Shown in pieces: positions 16,088-26,249 of a stretch of 30,387 nt of DNA. The notes under the pieces are model-generated. The model had not been told where the DNA came from. It was given only the letters and a program-made list of their open reading frames with translations, and made no database searches. Source of the stretch: Pseudomonas sp. UBA4194 (GTDB lineage: Bacteria > Pseudomonadota > Gammaproteobacteria > Pseudomonadales > Pseudomonadaceae); NCBI RefSeq assembly GCF_002379585.1, contig NZ_DFUE01000067.1, forward strand, positions 27,355 through 57,741. The letters are read 5' to 3'. The number at the start of each line of letters is the position of its first letter. Within the stretch, counting starts at the first letter, position 1. A program made the translations under genes and the position numbers.

Positions 16088-16174
16088 GAAGAAGCTCGGC
16101 GGCGGCGTTGAAGTGGGTGATTATCGCAGCCTGCATGACGCACGGATACGGCCCGTACGTCACACCCGGCCCCG

Positions 16175-19100
16175 TCAGGTTCGGCGCATGTCCAGGGTCA
16201 TCGGCATCTCCCGAGTGATCTTGAGTGCAGGCGTATCCAGGTGGCCCGGGCTGTGACCGATACGGAAGAAACGGGCCAGCCGCCGGCTTTCGGCCTCGTT
16301 GGCGTTCACCGGCAAGGTTTCATAGTTGCGTCCGCCCGGATGGGCCACGTGGTACTGACAGCCGCCGAGGGAGCGGTGCATCCAGGTGTCGACCAGGTCA
16401 AAGACCAGCGGCGCGTGCACCGGTATGGTCGGTTGCAGGCAGTTGGCCGGTTGCCAGGCGCGAAAGCGCACGCCGGCGACGAACTCGCCCACCTGGCTGG
16501 TGGCACTCAGAGGCACAGGGACGCCGTTGACGGTGAGGATATAGCGATCGGACGTCATGCCGTTGAGGCGCACTTGCAGCCGCTCCAACGACGAGTCCAC
16601 GTAGCGCACCGTACCACCGCCGCCGTTTTCTTCGCCGAGCACATGCCAGGGCTCCAGCGCCTGACGCAACTCCAGGCGGATGCCGTTGACGCTGTAGTCG
16701 CCGACTTTCGGGAAGCGAAACTCGGTGTGCGCGTCGAACCAGCTGGCGTCCATCGGATAGCCGGCGCGCTGCAACTCCGTGATGACGTCGGAGAAGTCCT
16801 GCTGGAGGAAATGCGGCAGCATGAAGCGGTCGTGCAGCTCGGTACCCCACCGCACCAGCGTGTCCGGGGCATAGGGTTCCTTCCAGAAGCGCGCCACCAG
16901 GGTCCGCAGCAACAGCTGCTGAACCAGGCTCATGCGTGCGTTGGGCGGCATTTCGAACGCGCGCAGTTCCAGCAGGCCCAGGCGCCCGGTGGGACCGTCG
17001 GGGGAATACAGCTTGTCGATGCAGAACTCGGCGCGGTGGGTGTTGCCGGTGACGTCGATCAGCAGGTTGCGCAGCAGCCGATCCACCAGCCATGGCGCGC
17101 ACTCGGTACCTACCGGCGGCATCTGGGCGAAGGCGATTTCCAGCTCGTACAGCGAGTCGTTGCGGGCTTCGTCAACCCGTGGCGCCTGCGAGGTCGGACC
17201 GATGAACAGGCCGGAAAACAGGTACGACAGCGAGGGGTGGTTATGCCAGTAGCTGATCAGGCTGCGCAGCAGGTCGGGCCGGCGCAGGAACGGCGAGTCG
17301 GCCGGCGTGGCGCCCCCCAGTACCAGGTGGTTACCGCCACCGGTGCCGGTATGACGGCCGTCGATCATGAATTTTTCGGTGGTCAGGCGCGTCTGCCGGG
17401 CTTGCTCGTAAAGGAACTCGGTGCGTTCGACCAGTTGATCCCAGGTGGCGGAAGGCTGCACGTTGACTTCGATCACGCCAGGATCGGGCGTGACCTTGAA
17501 GTTGGCCAGCCGTGGATCGTAGGGCGGCTCGTAGCCTTCGAGCAGTACCGGGCACTGAAGCTCCTGGGCAGTGGCCTCGATGACGCTGACCAGTTCGAGG
17601 TATCCCTCGAGCTTCTCCAGCGGCGGCATGAACAGGTACAGCCGACCCTCGCGGGCTTCGGCGCACAGGGCGGTGCGGGTCAACCAGCTGGCCGACTCGT
17701 CCAGCTTCGGCGCACGCTCTTCTTCCACCGCCGGCGGCTGGCCGGCGATGGACGCCTGCAACGCCGGCACCTCGGGCAGCTCGGGGAACGCCTGGTTGGC
17801 GTCGGTGGGGTGCACGTAGGGGTATTCGGCAGCCTTGACCCAGGGTTGTGAAGCCAAGGGCAGGCGGTAGCCCAACGGCGAGTCGCCAGGCACCAAGCGA
17901 CAATGCTCGTCGCGCAGGTACCAGCGGCCACTCTGCCAGCGATCCCCGGCGGCGGTGCGAGCCAGCGGCAGTACCTGGCCGATGACCCGGTCCAGGCCCT
18001 GGGCGAACACCTTGCGCAGGCGCTTGCGCTCCATCTCGTCGTCCAGCCGCGAATCTTCGGCCGTGACGTTGCTGGGCAGGCTGCCTTCGCGCCACAGGTA
18101 GTAGAAGTTGTCTTCGTAAGCCGGGAACACGAAGCGCGGCGGCAGCTTCAGGCGTTCGGCCACGCTGGCGAGGAAACGCCCGGCCAGCTCGCCGGTGGCG
18201 CCGTAGTCCTGGCTTTCGTCGGCGATCAACGCATCGTTTAGCCAGATCGGCTGGCCGTCCACCCGCCAGTAACAGTTCAGCGACCAACGCGGCAGTTGCT
18301 CGCCGGGATACCACTTGCCCTGGCCGAAATGCACCAGGCCTTTGGCCGCGTATTGCGTGCGCATGCGCTGATACAACTCGGTGGACAGCACGCGCTTGGT
18401 CGGCCCCAGGGCGGCGGTGTTCCACTCTTCGCCGTCCGGGTCGTCGATGGCGACGAAGGTCGGCTCACCGCCCATGGTCAGGCGGACGTCGCCTTGTTGC
18501 AGTTCCGCGTCGACCTGCCGGCCCAATGCGAGCACGTCGGCCCATTGTTCTTCGGTGTACGGCTGGGTGACCCGCGGGGCCTCCCAGACGCGTTCCACCG
18601 ACATCTCGTGGGAGAACTGGCACTCGCACGGCTCGACCAACCCGGTGATCGGTGCGGCTGAGGACGGCTCGGGGCTGCAGGCCAGCGGGATGTGGCCTTC
18701 GCCAGCGAACAGGCCCGAGGTGGCATCCAGGCCGACCCAGCCGGCACCGGGCAGGTAAACCTCGCACCAGGCGTGCAGGTCGGTGAAGTCCACGTCCGTG
18801 CCCGAGGGCCCGTCCAGCGCCTTGACGTCGGCGGTCAGCTGAATGAGATAGCCGGAAACGAAGCGCGCGGCGACGCCCAGGTGGCGCATCAACTGCACCA
18901 GCAACCAGGCCGAGTCGCGGCACGAGCCGGCGGCGCTGTCCAGGGTGTGCTCGGGGGTTTGCACGCCCGGCTCCATGCGGATCAGGTAGCGGATGTCCTG
19001 GTTGAGCTTCTGGTTGAGATTGACCAGAAAGTCGATGCTGGGAATCGGGGTGCGGTCGATGCTGTCCAGATACGCCTTGAACTTGGGGGTCAGTTCGAGG

Positions 19101-19459
19101 GTTTCCAGGTAGGGCGCGAGTTCGTGCTTTTCGTCCTTGGTGTAGGCGAAAGGGATCTTCTCCGCATGGGATTCGAGGAAGAAGTCGAACGGGTTGAACA
19201 CCGCCATCTCGGCGACCAGGTCGACTTCGATGCGCAGTTCGGTGGTTTTCTCCGGGAACACCAGGCGGGCCAGGTAGTTGCCCTGGGGGTCTTGCTGCCA
19301 ATTGATGAAATGCTGCTCGGGCAGCACTTTCAGCGCGTAGGACAGCACCCGCGTACGGCTGTGGGGCGCAGGGCGCAGACGGACGATCTGCGGGCCCAGT
19401 TCGATGGCGCGGTCGTAGCGGTAATGCGTGACGTGGTGCAATGCGACATGTATCGACAC
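16175..19459 (-). CDS. Transglutaminase fused to DUF2126 putative amidoligase
   Basis: A 1094-residue protein starting at GTG 19459. GGAGG stands 6 bases before that GTG, and the protein then opens SIHVALHHVTHYRYDR like its paralogue; the ATG 42 bases upstream (19501) has no such support. Residues about 1-90 are a bacterial transglutaminase N-domain, and 150-260 the catalytic core with Cys180 (GSCRDSAWLL), His229 (DLHAWCEVY) and Asp245 (GLDATSG). The remaining 800 or so residues are DUF2126, predicted from fold comparison to be an amidoligase related to glutamine-synthetase-like ligases. Rich motifs include MGGEPTFVAIDDPDGEEW, GRHTGTGGGNHLVLGG and ELRAFEMPP. First gene of a three-gene operon; exact chemistry unproven. 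Confidence 0.9.
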   Translation of the reverse strand: MSIHVALHHVTHYRYDRAIELGPQIVRLRPAPHSRTRVLSYALKVLPEQHFINWQQDPQGNYLARLVFPEKTTELRIEVDLVAEMAVFNPFDFFLESHAEKIPFAYTKDEKHELAPYLETLELTPKFKAYLDSIDRTPIPSIDFLVNLNQKLNQDIRYLIRMEPGVQTPEHTLDSAAGSCRDSAWLLVQLMRHLGVAARFVSGYLIQLTADVKALDGPSGTDVDFTDLHAWCEVYLPGAGWVGLDATSGLFAGEGHIPLACSPEPSSAAPITGLVEPCECQFSHEMSVERVWEAPRVTQPYTEEQWADVLALGRQVDAELQQGDVRLTMGGEPTFVAIDDPDGEEWNTAALGPTKRVLSTELYQRMRTQYAAKGLVHFGQGKWYPGEQLPRWSLNCYWRVDGQPIWLNDALIADESQDYGATGELAGRFLASVAERLKLPPRFVFPAYEDNFYYLWREGSLPSNVTAEDSRLDDEMERKRLRKVFAQGLDRVIGQVLPLARTAAGDRWQSGRWYLRDEHCRLVPGDSPLGYRLPLASQPWVKAAEYPYVHPTDANQAFPELPEVPALQASIAGQPPAVEEERAPKLDESASWLTRTALCAEAREGRLYLFMPPLEKLEGYLELVSVIEATAQELQCPVLLEGYEPPYDPRLANFKVTPDPGVIEVNVQPSATWDQLVERTEFLYEQARQTRLTTEKFMIDGRHTGTGGGNHLVLGGATPADSPFLRRPDLLRSLISYWHNHPSLSYLFSGLFIGPTSQAPRVDEARNDSLYELEIAFAQMPPVGTECAPWLVDRLLRNLLIDVTGNTHRAEFCIDKLYSPDGPTGRLGLLELRAFEMPPNARMSLVQQLLLRTLVARFWKEPYAPDTLVRWGTELHDRFMLPHFLQQDFSDVITELQRAGYPMDASWFDAHTEFRFPKVGDYSVNGIRLELRQALEPWHVLGEENGGGGTVRYVDSSLERLQVRLNGMTSDRYILTVNGVPVPLSATSQVGEFVAGVRFRAWQPANCLQPTIPVHAPLVFDLVDTWMHRSLGGCQYHVAHPGGRNYETLPVNANEAESRRLARFFRIGHSPGHLDTPALKITREMPMTLDMRRT

Positions 19460-19636
19460 GGCGTGCCTCCTGCGAGCCTGGAAGGTAGGGGAACAGCGCA
19501 AGACTTATGCCATATGCACATTGCGCAGCCGTTCCACGCTTGCTCAGTCAAGCACAGCACCAAAAACGCGCCACGCCAGATCAGCAGTGGCAGCGTCGCA
19601 CAGAAAGGGCGCAGGTGTAATAACAGCACACACAAA

Positions 19637-19663
19637 TAATGTAGCAGCGGCGTAAGCCGCGTC
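19637..19663. repeat. REP-like 27-base element, second exact copy
   Basis: TAATGTAGCAGCGGCGTAAG... is identical over 27 bases to 2125-2151 and in the same orientation. Its stem is GCGGC-GTAA-GCCGC. The two copies are 17.5 kb apart. Confidence 0.8.
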
Positions 19664-19701
19664 AGCCCCACCCCTCACCCCCCAGACACACCGCGCCGCC
19701 C

Positions 19702-19801
19702 CCATCGCGGGTAGAACCCGCTCCCACAGAAGATAGGGGGGGGCTGCAGCTCTGGTCTGGACAGGCAGGACCCTTGTGGGAGCGGGTTCTACCCGCGATG
19801 G
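19702..19801. repeat. REP pair forming a 27-base perfect inverted repeat
   Basis: CCATCGCGGGTAGAACCCGC... (19702-19728) and its exact inverse ending ACCCGCGATGG (19775-19801) are separated by 46 bases. This is a second REP subfamily (GTGGGAGCGGGTTCTACCCGC). It lies 30 bases after the ygiQ stop codon and would form a long hairpin there, ending or protecting the messenger. Confidence 0.85.
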
Positions 19802-19831
19802 CGGCGGTCCTGCCGATAGCAGCCCGAAGGC

Positions 19832-22135
<2,304 letters not shown>

Positions 22136-22225
22136 GTCGATGACCGTATGAAAAATCGCGGGCGCGGAATATAGCACAAAAAATAACCAATTCCGATGGG
22201 TACCAGCGGAAATTGGTGGCAAATT

Positions 22226-22311
22226 CATCGCGGGCAGAACCCGCTACTACAAGGCGTTGCGTGGGAAGCGCGGCGCCGCGATCTCTGTGAGAGCGGGCAC
22301 TGCCGGCGATG
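22226..22311. repeat. Inverted REP pair between dnaB and ygiQ
   Basis: CATCGCGGGCAGAACCCGCT... (22226-22251) and the inverse unit ending TGCCGGCGATG (22286-22311) agree at about 20 of 26 positions. Same subfamily as 19702-19801. They lie just after the dnaB stop codon and upstream of ygiQ. Confidence 0.75.
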
Positions 22312-22330
22312 GGGCCGGACCCGCGGATCG

Positions 22331-23728
22331 CTACTCGTCGTCGTCGAAGTTGTAGCTGCCCGGCGCCAGGTTTTCGAAGCGGGTGTACTTGCCGATGAAG
22401 GCCAGGCGAATGAAACCGATCGGACCGTTACGCTGCTTGCCGATGATGATCTCGGCGATGCCCTTGTGCTCGGTCTCGGGGTGGTACACCTCGTCCCGGT
22501 ACACGAACATGATCACGTCGGCATCCTGCTCGATCGCTCCGGATTCCCGCAAGTCGGAGTTCACCGGACGCTTGTTCGGACGCTGCTCCAGGGATCGGTT
22601 GAGCTGGGAAAGCGCTACCACGGGGCAGTTGAATTCCTTGGCCAGGGCTTTCAGCGAGCGGGAAATCTCGGAAATCTCGTTGGTGCGGTTATCGCCGCTG
22701 GACCCCGGAATCTGCATCAGCTGCAGGTAGTCGATCATGATCAAGCCGATCTCGCCGTGCTCGCGCACCAGGCGACGGGTCCGCGCGCGCATCTCCGACG
22801 GGCTGATGCCGGCGGTGTCGTCGATGAACAGCTTGCGGTCATTGAGCAGGTTGACCGCCGAGGTCAGTCGTGGCCAGTCGTCGTCGTCCAGGCGACCGGA
22901 ACGCACCTTGGTCTGGTCGATACGGCCCAGCGACGAAAGCATCCGCATGACCAGCGAATCACCTGGCATCTCCAGCGAGTACACCAGCACCGCCTTCTCG
23001 CTGCGCAACACGGCGTTCTCCACCAGGTTCATGGCGAACGTGGTCTTGCCCATCGAAGGACGCCCGGCGACGATGATCAGGTCGGCCGGCTGCAGACCGC
23101 TGGTCTTCTCGTCCAGGTCGGTGTAGCCGGTGGACAGCCCGGTGATGGCGGCGTCGGTATTGAACAGGGTGTCGATGCGGTCGATGGCCTTGGTCAGCAG
23201 GTCGTTGACGCTGACCGGCCCGCCCGTCTTGGGCCGCGCCTCGGCGATCTGGAAGATCTGGCGCTCGGCTTCGTCGAGAATTTCGGCGGCGTTTCGCCCC
23301 TGCGGATTGAAGGCGCTGTCGGCGATCTCGTTGCTGATGCTGATCAACTGACGCAGCGTTGCCCGCTCGCGCACGATCTGCGCATAGGCCTTGATGTTGG
23401 CGACCGACGGCGTGTTCTTCGCCAGTTCGCCAAGGTAACCCAGGCCACCCACCTGGGTCCCCTGCCCTTCCTTGTCCAGTTGCTCATGCAGGGTCACGAC
23501 GTCGAACGGCGTGTTCTGGTCGGCCAGCTTGGCAATGGCACGGAAGATCAAACGGTGGTCATGACGATAGAAGTCGCCGTCCGAGACTTGATCGAGCACA
23601 CGCTCCCAGGCGTTGTTGTCCAGCATCAAGCCACCGAGCACGGCCTGTTCGGCCTCGATGGAATGGGGCGGCACCTTGAGGGCAGCGGTTTGCAGATCGT
23701 ATTGCTCGGGAGCGGATATCTCGTTCAT
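22331..23728 (-). CDS. dnaB: Replicative DNA helicase DnaB
   Basis: The hexameric replication-fork helicase, 465 residues from ATG 23728. The N-terminal helical domain begins VPPHSIEAEQAVLGGLMLD, typical of DnaB. The RecA-like core has Walker A GRPSMGKTT at 222-230 (Lys228), then SLEMPGDSL, Walker B LIMIDYLQLM, and the arginine-finger region NEISEISRSLKALAKE and PVVALSQLNRSLE. It ends in an acidic NFDDDE tail. A GTG two codons upstream (23734) is possible, but homologues begin MNEI. Its position after rplI is the usual one in Pseudomonas; two hairpins lie between the two genes. Confidence 0.97.
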   Translation of the reverse strand: MNEISAPEQYDLQTAALKVPPHSIEAEQAVLGGLMLDNNAWERVLDQVSDGDFYRHDHRLIFRAIAKLADQNTPFDVVTLHEQLDKEGQGTQVGGLGYLGELAKNTPSVANIKAYAQIVRERATLRQLISISNEIADSAFNPQGRNAAEILDEAERQIFQIAEARPKTGGPVSVNDLLTKAIDRIDTLFNTDAAITGLSTGYTDLDEKTSGLQPADLIIVAGRPSMGKTTFAMNLVENAVLRSEKAVLVYSLEMPGDSLVMRMLSSLGRIDQTKVRSGRLDDDDWPRLTSAVNLLNDRKLFIDDTAGISPSEMRARTRRLVREHGEIGLIMIDYLQLMQIPGSSGDNRTNEISEISRSLKALAKEFNCPVVALSQLNRSLEQRPNKRPVNSDLRESGAIEQDADVIMFVYRDEVYHPETEHKGIAEIIIGKQRNGPIGFIRLAFIGKYTRFENLAPGSYNFDDDE

Positions 23729-23750
23729 GGCCACTTGGAATTCGGGTTAC

Positions 23751-23774
23751 AAAAAACAGCGTCTTTACAAAGAC
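23751..23774 (-). terminator. Intrinsic terminator between rplI and dnaB
   Basis: Reading the reverse strand, GTCTTTGTAAAGAC forms a hairpin and is followed by GCTG and TTTTTT. It is the second of two hairpins after rplI and ends only about 20 bases before the dnaB start, so dnaB must rely on read-through or a promoter I cannot see. Confidence 0.6.
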
Positions 23775-23777
23775 AAA

Positions 23778-23806
23778 GGGCACGACCTGTAAACAGGATC
23801 GTGCCC
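23778..23806 (-). terminator. Strong hairpin after rplI
   Basis: GGGCACGA-CCTG-TAAA-CAGG-A-TCGTGCCC is a 12-pair stem with one bulge. On the reverse strand it is followed by TTTGTCTTTG, a poor U-tract. A smaller stem GGCACC-CGA-GGTGCC (23822-23836) precedes it. Together with the terminator at 23751-23774 it probably sets how much dnaB is transcribed from the ribosomal promoter. Confidence 0.6.
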
Positions 23807-23843
23807 GATGTTAAACCGCCCGGCACCCGAGGTGCCAGTCGAC

Positions 23844-24290
23844 TTATGCAGCTACTACGACAACGCGTACGGTAGCTTCAACGTCGCTGTGCAGGTGCAC
23901 GGCTACGTCGTATTCGCCAACGTTACGGATGGTGCCGTTCGGCAGACGCACTTCAGCTTTGGCCACTTCAACGCCGGAGGCGGTCAGGGCGTCAGCGATG
24001 TCGTGGGTGCCGATCGAACCGAACAGCTTGCCTTCGTCGCCAGCGGTGGCAGTGATGGTCACTTCCAGCTCAGCCAGTTGGGCAGCGCGAGTTTCGGCCG
24101 AAGCCTTCTTGTCGGCAGCTGCTTTTTCCAGCTCGGCGCGACGCTCTTCGAACGCAGCCAGGTTGGCAGCGGTCGCAGCGGTAGCCTTGCCGAATGGCAG
24201 CAGGAAGTTACGACCGTAACCGGCCTTAACATTTACCTTATCGCCCAGGTTGCCCAGGTTGGCGACTTTTTCCAGCAGGATCAGTTCCAT
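23844..24290 (-). CDS. rplI: 50S ribosomal protein L9
   Basis: L9 binds 23S rRNA near the L1 stalk and helps keep reading frame. At 148 residues it has the usual length. The N-terminal domain MELILLEKVANLGNLGDKV and GYGRNFLLPFGKA is diagnostic. A charged connecting helix rich in Glu/Lys/Ala (about 40-75) leads to the C-terminal domain with LFGSIGTHDIADAL. AAGAGG stands about 10 bases before the ATG. Gene order rpsR, membrane protein, rplI is standard for Pseudomonas. Confidence 0.98.
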   Translation of the reverse strand: MELILLEKVANLGNLGDKVNVKAGYGRNFLLPFGKATAATAANLAAFEERRAELEKAAADKKASAETRAAQLAELEVTITATAGDEGKLFGSIGTHDIADALTASGVEVAKAEVRLPNGTIRNVGEYDVAVHLHSDVEATVRVVVVAA

Positions 24291-24311
24291 TTGGTATAAA
24301 CCTCTTAACTT

Positions 24312-25208
24312 TTAACCTTCACCGTTCGCGGAATCGCTATCGGTGCCTTTCGGCCCGATACGGCCGCGAAAATCAATCAGGCTGTCGACAATGGCCAAAA
24401 CCACGAGCAACGGATAGATCAGCTGCATGAACAGCACGAGCGTGACGTACATCCCCACAAGCCAGAACTTGCCCAGCTTGCCCTGCTTCACCAGGCCATG
24501 CATCAAAGCCAGGCCGGCAAACACCAGCGGTACACTGCACAGCGGCGTCAACATGGCCAATTGAGGACCGAAATTCGGCCCGATCAGCATGCACGCCAGC
24601 AGCAACATCGCCGGCCAGAGTGGAATGCGCACAGCGCGAAACTCGCTGCCGAAACCACCAGGGTTGTACAACGCCGCCTGCCAGTAACGCCCCAACATCA
24701 GGGCTGCCACGCTGACGACTTGCAACAGGGCCGCTATCAGGCCATTGAGCACCGGTGCAATGAGGCTGCCCAGGTGTGCCCGCTCTTCTACCGACAACTG
24801 CTGGTAGAGACCACCGAGCATCTGCGGCAGGCGTTCATTCAACGCCTGCGCCAACGCCTCGATGGGTTCGCGAAACACCACACCCAACAACACTCCGTAC
24901 ACCAGGCCCAGCGCTATGCTGGCCAGCAGCACACGATTCCAGGCCCACCCCGCGCGCAACAGCGCCGCAAGCCCCAGCGCGCCCAGCAACACCATCAAGG
25001 TGCGCGGTTCGCCGAAGTACCACCAGGCCAAGGCCGGCAGCAGAGCCCATGCGAGGACGCCAAAGGCGTCACTCATACCGCGCCGCAGGTACACCAGGCT
25101 CCCGGCGGCGGCACTCAACCAGAACAACAGCGGCAATGCCGCACATCCGACCACAACCAGGGTGGCCTGCACGCGACCGCGCATGATGAAATCAGCCAGG
25201 GCACGCAT
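24312..25208 (-). CDS. Polytopic membrane protein of unknown function (DUF2232/YybS-like)
   Basis: A 298-residue inner-membrane protein with roughly eight hydrophobic segments, for example ATLVVVGCAALPLLFWLSA, LMVLLGALGLAALL, ALMLGRYW region, MLLLACMLIGP and VLFMQLIYPLLVVLAIV. A central amphipathic helix (EALAQALNERLPQMLGGLYQQ) precedes the fourth or fifth segment. The C-terminus is short and acidic. Placement between rpsR and rplI is conserved in Pseudomonas and resembles that of the YybS (DUF2232) family, which I propose as the family. AAAGGA lies 9-10 bases before ATG 25208. No catalytic motif is visible and the role is unknown. Confidence 0.8.
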   Translation of the reverse strand: MRALADFIMRGRVQATLVVVGCAALPLLFWLSAAAGSLVYLRRGMSDAFGVLAWALLPALAWWYFGEPRTLMVLLGALGLAALLRAGWAWNRVLLASIALGLVYGVLLGVVFREPIEALAQALNERLPQMLGGLYQQLSVEERAHLGSLIAPVLNGLIAALLQVVSVAALMLGRYWQAALYNPGGFGSEFRAVRIPLWPAMLLLACMLIGPNFGPQLAMLTPLCSVPLVFAGLALMHGLVKQGKLGKFWLVGMYVTLVLFMQLIYPLLVVLAIVDSLIDFRGRIGPKGTDSDSANGEG

Positions 25209-25246
25209 GCGTATCTATCCTTTTACTACGTGTCGACGACCCGGTC

Positions 25247-25477
25247 TCAGCGGCCGTGGCTGTCGGTGTAGGCCAGCAGGGCCAGGAAGCGGGCGCGCTT
25301 GATAGCGACGGCCAGCTGACGCTGATAACGAGCCTTGGTACCGGTGATACGGCTTGGAACGATCTTGCCGGTTTCAGATACGTAGGCTTTCAGAGTGTTG
25401 AGATCTTTGTAATCGATCTCCTTCACGTCTTCAGCGGTGAAGCGGCAGAATTTACGACGACGGAAGAAACGTGCCAT
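25247..25477 (-). CDS. rpsR: 30S ribosomal protein S18
   Basis: S18 forms a heterodimer with S6 on the platform of the small subunit. It has 76 residues, the normal size, with the conserved RRRKFCRFTAEDVKEIDYKD opening, the IVPSRITGTKARYQRQL rRNA-binding segment and a basic C-terminal helix. GAGGAG stands before ATG 25477. It is 28 bases downstream of rpsF in the same transcript. Confidence 0.99.
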   Translation of the reverse strand: MARFFRRRKFCRFTAEDVKEIDYKDLNTLKAYVSETGKIVPSRITGTKARYQRQLAVAIKRARFLALLAYTDSHGR

Positions 25478-25505
25478 GTAATAGGCTCCTCAAAAGGTCC
25501 GTGGA

Positions 25506-25931
25506 TTACTCGTCAGCGTTATCGCTGGCGTCGCTGTTGTCGCTGTCATCGCCATCGGCGCTGTCAGAGTGCTCAGGACGGTCACGACGCTCACGGCGCT
25601 CGCTGCGGTTCTCTTCTGCCTTGAGCATCTCGGACTGACCGGTTACGGCTTCGTCGCGACGGATGACCAGGTTACGGATCACGGCATCGTTGTAGCGGAA
25701 GTTGTCTTCCAGCTCGGCCAGGGCCTTGCCGGTGCACTCAACGTTCAGCATCACGTAGTGAGCCTTGTGAACATTGTTGATTGCGTAGGCCAGTTGACGA
25801 CGGCCCCAGTCTTCCAGACGGTGGATCTTGCCGCCGTCTTCTTCGATCAGCTTGGTGTAACGCTCAACCATGCCGCCGACTTGCTCGCTCTGGTCAGGGT
25901 GGACCAGAAAGATGATTTCGTAATGACGCAT
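25506..25931 (-). CDS. rpsF: 30S ribosomal protein S6
   Basis: S6, partner of S18, 141 residues. The globular part is typical: MRHYEIIFLVHPDQSEQV, EDWGRRQLAYAIN, HYVMLNVEC and FRYNDAVIRNLVI. A long charged tail follows (from about residue 105), first Arg/Glu-rich and then Asp/Ser-rich, ending ADE. In E. coli and Pseudomonas the S6 C-terminus is a substrate for glutamate addition by RimK; this tail would suit that, but modification here is inference. AAGGAG is 5-6 bases before ATG 25931. It is the first gene of rpsF-rpsR-membrane protein-rplI(-dnaB). Confidence 0.98.
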   Translation of the reverse strand: MRHYEIIFLVHPDQSEQVGGMVERYTKLIEEDGGKIHRLEDWGRRQLAYAINNVHKAHYVMLNVECTGKALAELEDNFRYNDAVIRNLVIRRDEAVTGQSEMLKAEENRSERRERRDRPEHSDSADGDDSDNSDASDNADE

Positions 25932-25940
25932 GAATGCTCC

Positions 25941-25971
25941 TTACGGGTTGTAGCCTGCCGCCAGAGCGGTC
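25941..25971 (-). promoter_or_regulatory. Candidate S6:S18 autoregulatory leader element
   Basis: In the rpsF leader the reverse strand reads GACCGCTCTGGCGGCAGGCT and then ACAACCCG just before AAGGAG. It contains the stem CCGC-TCTG-GCGG (25958-25969). Proteobacterial rpsF leaders often carry an RNA that binds the S6:S18 dimer for feedback. I see the position and a small stem but cannot confirm the conserved motif. Confidence 0.3.
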
Positions 25972-26049
25972 AGACAAGGAGTGAATGACACTGTGTGTCT
26001 TGCCGGGCAGATGGGCACGAATGCACCAGCCATCACGGCAAGGGGCGCA

Positions 26050-26078
26050 ATTGTAGAGAAGGGGGTGGGGGGAAGCAA
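26050..26078 (-). promoter_or_regulatory. Sigma-70 promoter of the rpsF operon
   Basis: On the reverse strand TTGCTT and TACAAT are 17 bases apart; the spacer is unusually C-rich (CCCCCCACCCCCTTCTC). The start point would be near 26043, giving a leader of about 110 bases before rpsF. An A/T-richer stretch upstream (near 26080-26100) may help. Confidence 0.6.
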
Positions 26079-26188
26079 GAGGATTGGTGAATATTTGTAC
26101 AGCTTGAGGGCGGGGTTGGGCATGGCTGGGGATTCGGGGCGGAGGGGGCCGAAAGCAGATCGCCAATATCCGCCACACCAGCGTACGG

Positions 26189-26226
26189 CCCCCTCCCCCC
26201 CCAGGGAGAGGGCTGGGGTGAGGGGC
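26189..26226. repeat. C-rich palindromic repeat, inverted copy after rlmB
   Basis: Read in reverse it gives CCCCTCACCCCAGCCCTCTC followed by CCTGGGGG and further G. It lies 24 bases after the rlmB stop codon and upstream of the rpsF promoter, so it may separate the two transcripts. A G-rich tract (GGCGGGGTTGGG, 26109-26120) nearby recurs beside the copy at 30299. Confidence 0.7.
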
Positions 26227-26249
26227 CCCCGCACCACCGAACTATCGCC

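Larger units (their letters stand above)
19460..19831. other. Gene-free stretch between the amidoligase operon and ygiQ
   Basis: About 370 bases with no supported gene. The left half should hold the promoter of the amidoligase operon, but I find no convincing sigma-70 or sigma-54 pair. The right half holds a REP-like unit and a 27-base inverted repeat, described separately. Confidence 0.6.

Noticed and set aside
19460..19640. Sigma-70 promoter TTGACT for the amidoligase operon
   Set aside because: A TTGACT occurs on the reverse strand, but no acceptable -10 hexamer lies 16-18 bases downstream.
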